A DNA stretch of 64,000 nt from Flavihumibacter solisilvae (GTDB taxonomy: Bacteria; Bacteroidota; Bacteroidia; Chitinophagales; Chitinophagaceae): NCBI RefSeq assembly GCF_000814475.1, contig NZ_JSVC01000004.1:62001-126000 (forward strand). Reading direction: 5' to 3'. Below the pieces are notes generated by a model. That model had not been told where the DNA came from. It saw nothing but the letters and a program-made list of their open reading frames with translations, and made no database searches. Position 1 is the stretch's first letter. Each line of letters begins with the position of its first letter. A program made the position numbers and the translations under genes. Below, piece after piece: positions 8,164 to 15,181 of the stretch.

Positions 8164-9639
8164 TCAGGGCAGTCGCGGATCATTTGCTGAAAGTGCAGGA
8201 AGCCAGATCGCCAGTTGTTCGCGCTTCCACCATTTGCCTTCCTTGTTTGCCGATGGTAAAAAAGAATACCTGTAAAGTATTGCCCGGACATAACGTGGTG
8301 GCTTTCCGGGGAAAGGATTGGACGCGAACAGTTGAATGGCTAAAGGATCGTTATGCAGGAGTTTATCGGTAAGGCTTAAGGTCCACGGGTAATCCCCGGC
8401 ATCTGCCATCGCAGCGAACCACATCTGCCAGTCGAATCTTAAATGGTATGGGGCAATCTGCGGTGGTCTTTTGTCCAGGGCAACAGGTAGTCCCTTGTAC
8501 GGATATTCTTTCCAGTGCGCGCTGTCACCTGGTACTGTATCAGAAGTCCCTTCAAAAACGACATTCAGCCTTTCACGTCCAACCCAGCCGAAGGCACCGT
8601 AAGTGTTTACCAGGTCGAAGGGCTCGAAAGATGTGTTCATCACCTGGCGTGACGAGAGCATATTGAAAACGGGTAGAATGCTGAGACTTCCAATCACCAG
8701 GGTGATTACATATGAAGTAACGATCATTGGCCTGGAATCTTCGGACAGACCAATTGCTGCTTCCGCCCGTTGAACCAGCGGCCGTGGCAGGACCTTCGAC
8801 CAGAATCCATCATCAAAGCAAGCCAATGCGGGCACAATGGTTAGCCAATTGAGAAAAGATAAATTCCCGCTTAGGATAATCGTAAACTGGAAGAGAACGA
8901 TCACAATTCCTGCAACATGCCTGGTAGTCCGGGGCCAGAAAACAAATAAAGGGGCAACGAGCTCTGCCAGGAAATTGAACCAGGTACCAGCTTTGAGGAT
9001 TGGGTGGGGCAGGAAATGAAACCACCGGCTCAGCGGGCCAGGGATGGGCTGTGTCTCGAAGTGATAATAAAGAGCAGTGCCATTGAGCCACAAGGAATCA
9101 TTGCGAAGTTTTATCAGCCCGGCTCCTAACATGATCCGGCAGGCCAGCCATCTTAAGAGAACTATTATGAAGAATGGTGGCGGTCGTCGGGGGAATGGTC
9201 TTGCATCGAAGAGCGGACAAAGAAAAATAGCCAGGAAACCGGTTTCGAGCAACTGGATTTCCCAGCCGTATCCGTACCAGTCCTGACCCACATGTACAAA
9301 CGACATGTACAGCATCCAAAGAAGGAAAAGGAGTGGCGCGTTAGCAAAGCCACAAATCACAATGCAGGCCAGCACAAATCCGATCCAGGCAACAACCAGG
9401 AGGGTAGAGTCTGAATGACCGAACCAGAAAATTGACGGTAATCTCCAGAAGCCGGCATTGCGCGATCCCAGTGAGAGCGCGACCTCGTCAAGGTAATTGC
9501 CAACCGGCAGCAAGCCGTTCGATCCGATAAGTGGAATGACCTGGTCAAGGGCGACAAGAAAGGCAACTGCATAGACTACTCCCAGCAGCCTTAGGATCAA
9601 GAATCGGGTAAGCCAATAGGTTGGTCGCGCGCTGTTCAT
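8164..9639 (-). CDS. Lipase maturation factor family membrane protein
   Basis: 491 residues, strongly hydrophobic with roughly eight to ten membrane segments between residues 8 and 345, then a soluble C-terminal part. The order and motifs (WEIQLLETGFLAIFLCP, FHFLPHPILKAGTWFNFLAELV, and a soluble end with RFDWQMWFAAM and LYRYSFL) match the lipase maturation factor 1 family. In animals that family helps fold lipases in the ER; bacterial members are inner-membrane proteins of unknown role. The gene is minus strand, convergent with the PNGase-like gene with a 4-base gap. A terminator of the upstream minus-strand unit lies at 9671-9701. Confidence 0.88.
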   Translation of the reverse strand: MNSARPTYWLTRFLILRLLGVVYAVAFLVALDQVIPLIGSNGLLPVGNYLDEVALSLGSRNAGFWRLPSIFWFGHSDSTLLVVAWIGFVLACIVICGFANAPLLFLLWMLYMSFVHVGQDWYGYGWEIQLLETGFLAIFLCPLFDARPFPRRPPPFFIIVLLRWLACRIMLGAGLIKLRNDSLWLNGTALYYHFETQPIPGPLSRWFHFLPHPILKAGTWFNFLAELVAPLFVFWPRTTRHVAGIVIVLFQFTIILSGNLSFLNWLTIVPALACFDDGFWSKVLPRPLVQRAEAAIGLSEDSRPMIVTSYVITLVIGSLSILPVFNMLSSRQVMNTSFEPFDLVNTYGAFGWVGRERLNVVFEGTSDTVPGDSAHWKEYPYKGLPVALDKRPPQIAPYHLRFDWQMWFAAMADAGDYPWTLSLTDKLLHNDPLAIQLFASNPFPGKPPRYVRAILYRYSFLPSANKEGKWWKREQLAIWLPALSANDPRLP

Positions 9640-9670
9640 GTTGAAACCAGTGTTGACCTAAAGTTCTGCA

Positions 9671-9701
9671 TAAAAAAAGAACTGTCCCAGAAGGGACAGT
9701 T
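9671..9701 (-). terminator. Strong rho-independent terminator (minus strand)
   Basis: A 9-bp perfect stem AACTGTCCC (9680-9688) / GGGACAGTT (9693-9701) with a 4-base loop is followed on the minus strand by C and seven T. On the plus strand no T-run follows, so it acts on minus-strand messages: the HtrA-like protease gene and the small element that starts near 9795. Confidence 0.85.
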
Positions 9702-9761
9702 GGTACAGATTGGGTGATTCAAAAAAACAAAGCCCTAACCTAAAAACCGGATAATTGAATT

Positions 9762-9777
9762 GGATATTAAAAACGGG
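9762..9777 (-). repeat. Third copy of the CCCGTTTTTAATATCC block
   Basis: The plus strand reads GGATATTAAAAACGGG, identical over 16 bases to 5865-5880. The flanking similarity extends on both sides into the promoter and the following AATTC-rich stretch. Confidence 0.8.
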
Positions 9778-9801
9778 GTATGTAATTCGTTTAAACACAT
9801 A

Positions 9802-9830
9802 ATAGACTTACGCTGGCGTTGTCAGGTTGC
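9802..9830 (-). promoter_or_regulatory. ECF-like promoter of element 2
   Basis: GCAACC (9830-9825), a 17-base spacer and GTCTAT (9807-9802) on the minus strand are identical in hexamers and spacing to the site at 6030-6002. The spacer sequences differ, which is what independent conservation of promoter elements would give. Confidence 0.45.
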
Positions 9831-9896
9831 AGTGAGCATCTCTATTTCATCCATTGCAGGCATGTGATTAACCGAGACGGTTAACCACTGCCCGGA

Positions 9897-10853
9897 TCAG
9901 TTTCCTGATGGCTCAGGAACGATCATCACCTGTCGCAAGATGCCTTCACGCAGCAAACCGATCTGGACAGGTAGCCCGATTGTTTCCTCAGTAAGGTATT
10001 TGAACAGGCTGTCAATTGATTCTACGGGTTTCCCATTGAACTGGACAATAATGTCACCGTAAAAGATCTTTTTGTGATTGAGTGCGTTGATCTTCATCAC
10101 TTCAAACACATATATACCCGTTTTATTCGGGATCCTGTTTACCTCTCTCATTCGGGAAGTAAGATTGACAGCCTGGCCAGCAATTCCAATTAAAGCCCGG
10201 TTAATCCTTCCTTTCATAATGAGCTGACCCGCGATGGATGAAGCAAGGTTCGATGATACCGCAAAGCAGATGCCCTGTGCTGCCTGGATAATTGCTGTGT
10301 TAACACCTATAACATTTCCCTCAGAATTAAGTAACGGTCCGCCTGAATTACCGGGGTTCAATGCTGCATCTGTCTGGATCACATCATCTATCAATCTTCC
10401 GTTACCTGCCCGCAGACTGCGACCAACTGCACTGACAACACCAGCAGTTACCGTTTGTTGCAGGCCATAGGGATTCCCAATTGCGATTGCTATCTGTCCG
10501 GGTACGAGTGTCGCCGAGTCCGCGAACGTAAGTGAACGGAAAGAGCGGCCATCAATTTTTAACACGGCGATATCAGTTGAAGGATCAGAACCCCGCCGCT
10601 CAGCTGATAGTATGGTTCCATCATCCAGCGACACTTCCAGCTGCCCTGTGCCCTCTGTAACATGGTGATTGGAGATGATATAGCCATCGGACGAGATAAG
10701 AAAGCCTGATCCTGATCCCCCGCGTCCGCGACCATTCCCTGCACCGCTGTTTCGAATGTGCACCACGGCAGGAGACATAGTGCGGAATACATTCGATACG
10801 GTAGAGGAATAAGCATCCAGCAAGGATGCATCCTGCTGTATAAATCTGATCAT
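9897..10853 (-). CDS. HtrA/DegP-like trypsin-type serine protease with PDZ domain
   Basis: 318 residues. The triad of the S1C family is present: His64 in SNHHV, Asp94 in STDIAVLKID and Ser170 in NPGNSGGPLLN, plus the NPYG loop. Residues 230-318 form one PDZ domain (IYVFEVMKINALNHKKIF). There is no signal peptide or N-terminal membrane anchor, and the start MIRFIQQDAS runs straight into the protease domain, so the enzyme seems cytosolic, unlike most HtrA proteins. A Gly/Arg-rich stretch (NGRGRGGSGSG) precedes the first strand. It is transcribed alone, divergent from the peroxiredoxin gene and ended by the terminator at 9671-9701. Confidence 0.92.
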   Translation of the reverse strand: MIRFIQQDASLLDAYSSTVSNVFRTMSPAVVHIRNSGAGNGRGRGGSGSGFLISSDGYIISNHHVTEGTGQLEVSLDDGTILSAERRGSDPSTDIAVLKIDGRSFRSLTFADSATLVPGQIAIAIGNPYGLQQTVTAGVVSAVGRSLRAGNGRLIDDVIQTDAALNPGNSGGPLLNSEGNVIGVNTAIIQAAQGICFAVSSNLASSIAGQLIMKGRINRALIGIAGQAVNLTSRMREVNRIPNKTGIYVFEVMKINALNHKKIFYGDIIVQFNGKPVESIDSLFKYLTEETIGLPVQIGLLREGILRQVMIVPEPSGN

Positions 10854-10937
10854 TTGTAAAAACGCTCAATCCGCGTTCCAAAACAGAAAATGGTCAAAAC
10901 GGCAGCCAGGATATGTCGAATGGTTAGTGTCCGGCAT

Positions 10938-10945
10938 TAACTTTG
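10938..10945 (+). promoter_or_regulatory. -7 box TAACTTTG upstream of the peroxiredoxin gene
   Basis: TAACTTTG is a perfect match to the Bacteroidota -7 consensus TAnnTTTG, 30 bases before the ATG at 10976. It overlaps the alternative TTG start at 10943, which therefore cannot be the true start if this promoter is used. Confidence 0.5.
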
Positions 10946-10975
10946 CCATATCTGCTATTAACAAAACCTTTTGCC

Positions 10976-11446
10976 ATGTTGTCACCAGGTACCACAGCTC
11001 CTGATTTTGAATTGTTTTCAGGACCAAAAGAAAAAATGACCCTTACACAGTGGAAAGGGAAACGGGTAATACTCGTGTTTTACCCTGCTGACTGGAGCCC
11101 GGTGTGTGGCGACCAGCTTGCGCTCTATAATGAAGTCAATAATTATTTCAAAAACCTGAACGCGCAGGTGATAGGGATTTCCGTTGATGGTAAATGGTGC
11201 CATACCAGTTATCGTGAGCAACGCAACCTTGATTTTCCTTTGCTGGCAGATTTTGAACCGAAAGGAAAGGTGTCGAAAGCATATGGGGTATATAATGACC
11301 AGGAAGGTCAGAGTGAACGGGCCTTGTTTGTACTGGATGAGGACGGTGTTATACAATGGAGTTATCTTTCTGACCGCGGTGTCAATCCCGGGGCAGACGG
11401 AATTATGAGCGCATTGGAAAAAATGGAAAAGGAAAAAACAATATAA
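10976..11446 (+). CDS. Peroxiredoxin (AhpC/TSA family)
   Basis: 156 residues from the ATG at 10976 (MLSPGTTAPDFEL), the usual peroxiredoxin beginning. The peroxidatic Cys lies in FYPADWSPVCGDQL, a variant of the P-x-x-x-T/S-x-x-C motif. A second Cys in DGKWCHTSYREQ could act as resolving residue. The enzyme reduces hydroperoxides in the cytosol with a thioredoxin-like donor. The next gene, a DsbA-like thioredoxin-fold protein 10 bases downstream, is probably co-transcribed and could be a redox partner. A TAnnTTTG box lies at 10938-10945. Confidence 0.88.
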   Translation: MLSPGTTAPDFELFSGPKEKMTLTQWKGKRVILVFYPADWSPVCGDQLALYNEVNNYFKNLNAQVIGISVDGKWCHTSYREQRNLDFPLLADFEPKGKVSKAYGVYNDQEGQSERALFVLDEDGVIQWSYLSDRGVNPGADGIMSALEKMEKEKTI

Positions 11447-11456
11447 ATCCTTCGTT

Positions 11457-11987
11457 ATGCCATTAGCAATTCCCGTTTCGAACCTGGATCATACCTGGGG
11501 TAATTCAAAGGCGGCCATTGAGTTGGTTGAATATGGAGATTTCCAGTGTCCTCATTGCGGTCGTGCATACCCGTTAGTGAAGGAATTGAAATATACTTTC
11601 AAGGATTCAATAAAGCTGGTGTTCAGGCATTTTCCCCTGACCAGGGTTCATCCACAGGCAATGGCTGCCGCCGTCGCTGCTGAAGCGGCAGCGGTACAAG
11701 ATAAATTCTGGGAAATGCATGACATGCTTTTCGACAATCAGGCTTACCTCAATATTGAGTCACTCCTCAGCTATGCTGAAACAATAGGACTTGATATCGC
11801 GAAATTCACGGATGACCTGCAGGATAGTAGTCTGCACGACAAAGTTGAAAATGATTTCATGGGTGGCATGAGGAGCGGGGTAAACGGAACTCCTACTTTT
11901 TTTGTTAATGGTGAACGATACGAAGGCAGCTGGGAAGGGGATAACCTTGCCAGGTACATCGAAGAACAATTCGGAGTAAAACAGTAA
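11457..11987 (+). CDS. DsbA-family thioredoxin-fold oxidoreductase (no signal peptide)
   Basis: 176 residues. The active site CPHC sits in GDFQCPHCGRAYPLV (about residues 28-40), followed by the helical insert typical of DsbA-like proteins (HPQAMAAAVAAEAAAVQ) and the cis-Pro loop NGTPTFFVNG near 145. It lacks an export signal, so it should act in the cytosol, where DsbA-like proteins of this class serve as reductases or isomerases. It lies 10 bases after the peroxiredoxin gene and probably shares its message. Confidence 0.9.
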   Translation: MPLAIPVSNLDHTWGNSKAAIELVEYGDFQCPHCGRAYPLVKELKYTFKDSIKLVFRHFPLTRVHPQAMAAAVAAEAAAVQDKFWEMHDMLFDNQAYLNIESLLSYAETIGLDIAKFTDDLQDSSLHDKVENDFMGGMRSGVNGTPTFFVNGERYEGSWEGDNLARYIEEQFGVKQ

Positions 11988-11990
11988 TTG

Positions 11991-12317
11991 TTATGCCGTT
12001 ACACGGGTTCCAACAGGTGCGTGGGTGATCTCGCTTAATCCCGGTATTACATCCGAAGCCCGCAGGTCGAAGTTTTCCAATGCAGGATTAGACAAAACAG
12101 AAGCTACAAGTGGACTGTCAAGGAATTGCTTCAAAGAGGCCTCATCCCTGAAAAGATAAACCGCGCCGGCTTCATTTTTTGCTTCGTCTATGATCCAAAG
12201 TTTCCAGTCGCAGCCCGGTACTTCCGCAAAGGCAGGGGCAACTTCATTTGCCATCTTTTCATACTCTTCCCGGGAACCCTTGTAGTTGAATTTTGTGACA
12301 AGAACTTTCTGTGCCAT
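11991..12317 (-). CDS. YdhR/monooxygenase-like ferredoxin-fold protein
   Basis: 108 residues from the ATG at 12317 (MAQKVLVTKFNYKG). A longer frame reaching 12404 would run into the upstream hydrolase gene and starts poorly. The pattern of a small dimeric alpha/beta-barrel is visible: VPGCDWKLWIIDEAKNEAGA, then a VYLFRDEASLKQFLDSP helix. This resembles putative mono-oxygenases of the YdhR type. The substrate is unknown. It lies downstream of, and probably in one message with, the alpha/beta hydrolase at 12380-13036. Confidence 0.7.
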   Translation of the reverse strand: MAQKVLVTKFNYKGSREEYEKMANEVAPAFAEVPGCDWKLWIIDEAKNEAGAVYLFRDEASLKQFLDSPLVASVLSNPALENFDLRASDVIPGLSEITHAPVGTRVTA

Positions 12318-12379
12318 AAAGAATGTTTTAGAATGAACATATAAGGTTACAGAAATTGGGGGTAGTAAAGCTACGGAGT

Positions 12380-13036
12380 TTAGCCGATAATAGCCTTGAT
12401 CCAATCGCGGGAGTGATTTGTAAGTAGTTCCATCACGTTGATTTTCCCTGCCTTAAAGGAGTGGTCTGCACCTTCAATTTTTACCAGTGTGGCAGTGGGA
12501 AGCGACGCACAAACCGGCTCGATAAGATCCCATTTTGCGAGTTCATCTTTTGTGCCCTGCAGGAACAGCATGGGAATCTTTATCTCTTTCAGGTGTTCGG
12601 CCCTGTCGGTTGATGGTTTGCCGGCAGGGTGAAGTGGAAAGCCATAAAAAATCAACCCTTTTACGAAAGGCTTTGGGTGGGCTGCCAGGTATTGTGAGCT
12701 CATTCGTCCGCCAAATGATTTTCCTGACGCGAATACCGGGAGTTTGGGGTAGGAATCATGTGCATGCATAAGTGCCGCTGCAATTGCCTGGTGCGCGACT
12801 GCAGGCGTGTCTGGTCTTCCTTTTTTGTTTTCGGTAAATGGGAAATTGAATCGTAAAGTGCCTATCCCTGCTTCTGCCAGTGAGTGGGCGATATTGACCA
12901 TGAATGTATGGTTCATCCCGGCGCCGGCGCCATGCGCCAATGTCATGATGCATGCAGGTTTTTCGGGAACGATATACTCTGCAGAAACAGTACCTGTCTC
13001 CGGGGAAACCTGGAGCGTTAAGGTTTGTGTTGTCAT
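12380..13036 (-). CDS. Alpha/beta hydrolase, KANL3/Tex30 type
   Basis: 218 residues from the ATG at 13036 (MTTQTLTLQV); the longer frame uses a GTG at 13054. LAHGAGAGMNH near residue 35 and the nucleophile elbow SGKSFGGRM near 110 are characteristic of the small alpha/beta hydrolases related to KANL3/Tex30 (dienelactone-hydrolase-like). The late His lies in GADHSFKAG. It is predicted cytosolic, with unknown ester or thioester substrate. It is followed by the YdhR-like gene on the same strand. Confidence 0.85.
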   Translation of the reverse strand: MTTQTLTLQVSPETGTVSAEYIVPEKPACIMTLAHGAGAGMNHTFMVNIAHSLAEAGIGTLRFNFPFTENKKGRPDTPAVAHQAIAAALMHAHDSYPKLPVFASGKSFGGRMSSQYLAAHPKPFVKGLIFYGFPLHPAGKPSTDRAEHLKEIKIPMLFLQGTKDELAKWDLIEPVCASLPTATLVKIEGADHSFKAGKINVMELLTNHSRDWIKAIIG

Positions 13037-13068
13037 GTTAGAATTTCCAGTCACCCGAAGTTAGGCCT

Positions 13069-13515
13069 TTATTCCTCATCACCCCTTTTCGTATACACTG
13101 CAATTGCACCGTTGGGTCCTCCGCCAATTGCACCCATGAACGGAGCTCGGAAAATTTTAACCAGGGCAATGTCCGAAACATTAATGTTGTTGATCACGCT
13201 TTGATCAACACGCATTTCATCCAGGAAAAAGGCTGGTCGTCCTCCACGGTATGCAACTCTTGTGGAACCGAAGCTGTAAGCGTTCCTGATATTGAGGCCA
13301 GGTACCCGTCCCTGTAAGTACTGGAAAACATTCCAGTAACCTACTGAAGCAGGATCATCATCCGGTACCAACATATATGCGTTATCAGTGGAGAAAAGGC
13401 CGGATGTATATTCCTCATTCAGTTGTTTCCGGTATTCCTCGGAGTTGACTGTCTGGGCCAGTGAAAAAGCTGAAGAAAACACAGCACACAGTATAATGGC
13501 ACTACGTAACATCAT
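13069..13515 (-). CDS. Secreted plug-only TonB-receptor-like protein
   Basis: 148 residues from the ATG at 13515; the longer frame to 13578 has a poor N-terminus. A signal peptide (MMLRSAIILCAVFSSAFSLAQ) is followed by about 120 residues that read like the plug domain of TonB-dependent receptors: VFQYLQGRVPGLNIR, a YRGGRPAFFLDEMRVD stretch and NVSDIALVKIFRAP, ending with GGGPNGAIAVYTKRG. No beta-barrel follows, the stop is clean, and the next gene is on its own strand. It is therefore a stand-alone plug-like secreted protein rather than a broken receptor as far as can be seen. Confidence 0.7.
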   Translation of the reverse strand: MMLRSAIILCAVFSSAFSLAQTVNSEEYRKQLNEEYTSGLFSTDNAYMLVPDDDPASVGYWNVFQYLQGRVPGLNIRNAYSFGSTRVAYRGGRPAFFLDEMRVDQSVINNINVSDIALVKIFRAPFMGAIGGGPNGAIAVYTKRGDEE

Positions 13516-13613
13516 TGAGTGTTTGCAGTAATTTACTACTCTTCCAGCCGGGGTTTTGCTAACTAAACCCTTTTTCACTTTTCATTTTTACGATTTATTT
13601 TCTAATTTGTAGG

Positions 13614-14591
13614 ATGCAGTTCATTTACAGGTTATTTACCTGTCTGTCCCTCATTTTCGCAGTGGCTGGTCTGGCCAAAGCACAGCAAACCTCACAGAAG
13701 TTTGTGCGGGAAACCAACTACCTGCTTTCAATGCCGCAGGGTTATGCATCGGATACCAGTACCCGGTGGCCATTAATGTTATTCCTGCATGGCAGCGGTG
13801 AAAGTGGAAGTGATATTGAAAAAGTGAAGGTTCACGGACCTCCCAGCCTGGCTGCAAAATCAAAACAGTTCCCTTTCATCGTGGTTTCGCCTCAGTCTGC
13901 GGTACCTAATGGATGGGATGTCGAAATGCTGTATCAGCTGATACAGGATGTTAAAAAGCGCTATAGGGTTGATGATTCAAGGGTTTACCTGACCGGTCTC
14001 AGTATGGGAGGTTTCGGAACCTGGTCCCTGGCCATGAAATATCCCGATGAGTTCGCTGCGATCGCACCAGTTTGTGGCGGTGGCGACACAGCCGGCATCT
14101 GGAAATTGAGGCATATTCCAATCTGGTGTTTTCATGGGGCAAAAGACGATGTGGTTTTGCCAGCTTCAAGCATAAAAATGGTTGAGGCGGCACGGAAGTA
14201 TAATCCTGAAGTCAGGTTCACTTTATATCCCGAGGCAAATCACAACAGCTGGGACAGTGCATATAATTCAAGTGACTCACTCTATGACTGGTTCCTTGCA
14301 CACCGGAAATTTAAGTACAGCGAAATAAAAGTTCCAGAGACAAAACTTAAGGACTATGAAGGCTGGTACGTAGCTGGCGCCGATGATGATACGGTCAGGC
14401 TTTTTGTACAGAACAGTAGCCTTATAGCCATCGGAGGCCGCGATACCATTCCACTGAAAGCGGCAGGTGACCAACTCTTTTTTATTGATCCGGCCAGAAA
14501 CATTGATGTTGAATTCATTCGCCGGAAAAATAAGGTAACGGGCTTTTTATTCTCTGGAAGGGAGAGAGTCATCTTCCGTAAGATCAGGTAA
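13614..14591 (+). CDS. Secreted alpha/beta hydrolase (esterase / PHB-depolymerase-like)
   Basis: 325 residues with a signal peptide ending around AKAQQ (residue 24). PLMLFLHGSGESG is the oxyanion-side strand. The nucleophile elbow is GLSMGGFGTW near residue 130, and later HGAKDDVV (Asp) and EANHNSWDSAY (His) complete a triad. This resembles the prolyl-oligopeptidase-like esterases often called phospholipase/carboxylesterase or LpqC/PHB depolymerase. The last 90 residues form an extra beta domain. The start follows a TAATTTG box by 4 bases. It converges with the DinB gene, with a 2-base gap. Confidence 0.88.
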   Translation: MQFIYRLFTCLSLIFAVAGLAKAQQTSQKFVRETNYLLSMPQGYASDTSTRWPLMLFLHGSGESGSDIEKVKVHGPPSLAAKSKQFPFIVVSPQSAVPNGWDVEMLYQLIQDVKKRYRVDDSRVYLTGLSMGGFGTWSLAMKYPDEFAAIAPVCGGGDTAGIWKLRHIPIWCFHGAKDDVVLPASSIKMVEAARKYNPEVRFTLYPEANHNSWDSAYNSSDSLYDWFLAHRKFKYSEIKVPETKLKDYEGWYVAGADDDTVRLFVQNSSLIAIGGRDTIPLKAAGDQLFFIDPARNIDVEFIRRKNKVTGFLFSGRERVIFRKIR

Positions 14592-14593
14592 AA

Positions 14594-15094
14594 TTAAAAC
14601 GTCTTCTCATCTGCACTCGGGCCATAAATGGATGGAACCGGGATCTCATTCAGCCTCATATATACGGTGAGCTGGCCCCGGTGATGAACCCAGTGATTAA
14701 TGGTGGAGCCGATGCTTTCTTTCAACGGTGAACTGTACAATACAGTTCCATTGTTTTTCAGCGAGAATGACTTTGAAATGTCTTCATCCTGCAGTGATTC
14801 CAATGCTTTTTTGGCCTTTTCATAATTTTTGTCAAAATGCGCGACAAGATCGGTTTCCTCATTCAACGGCGTTTGTTCGTATGTGGCGAAATCTATCTCA
14901 CCCAGTTCGATCATGGCACTGATCCATCTTGGTATCTCTGCTACCAGCAGTGCCAGGTAGCCCATTTCCATTGATTTTTCATGAGGCTTCCAGCCGAAAG
15001 TGGAATTGGGAATCCTTTCAAGGCATTTGCGGGTGGCAGGTGCTTCGGCCTGTAGTTCGTGCGCCCACTCTTTACCGTAGCTAGTGTGTTGCAT
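14594..15094 (-). CDS. DinB-family protein
   Basis: 166 residues forming the four-helix bundle of the DinB/YfiT superfamily. The third metal-ligand motif is visible as NHWVHHRGQLTVYMRL near 133-148. Other members are metal-dependent thiol transferases or of unknown function. The beginning MQHTSYGKEWAHELQAEAPA fits the family. It is cytosolic and transcribed alone. The 5' end lies 87 bases from the ATG of the divergent sulfatase gene. Confidence 0.85.
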   Translation of the reverse strand: MQHTSYGKEWAHELQAEAPATRKCLERIPNSTFGWKPHEKSMEMGYLALLVAEIPRWISAMIELGEIDFATYEQTPLNEETDLVAHFDKNYEKAKKALESLQDEDISKSFSLKNNGTVLYSSPLKESIGSTINHWVHHRGQLTVYMRLNEIPVPSIYGPSADEKTF

Positions 15095-15181
15095 GGCAGC
15101 AATTTTGGGGTTATCGGTTCAACAACCATGCTAAAGTTAAGCAACAGGCAATTGAAACTGCCGGTGACCTATATTGCAGCT

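Larger units (their letters stand above)
9671..9795 (-). ncRNA. Candidate small RNA (element 2 of a two-member family)
   Basis: A predicted minus-strand transcript of about 125 nt runs from an ECF-like promoter at 9830-9802 to the strong terminator at 9671-9701. The first 50 bases match element 1 near 5.99 kb, as if this copy had lost the internal segment of element 1. A 21-codon frame (MCLNELHTPF and onward) exists, but element 1 does not conserve it. The alternative reading is simply the 3' UTR of the protease gene at 9897-10853, but the repeated promoter and body argue for a separate unit. Confidence 0.4.

Noticed and set aside
10943-10975. TTG start extending the peroxiredoxin by 11 residues
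   Set aside because: It lies within the TAACTTTG promoter box, and the ATG at 10976 gives the usual family N-terminus.
15059-15181. Longer N-terminus of the sulfatase
   Set aside because: The extension overlaps the divergent DinB gene and would place the signal peptide 41 residues inside the protein.
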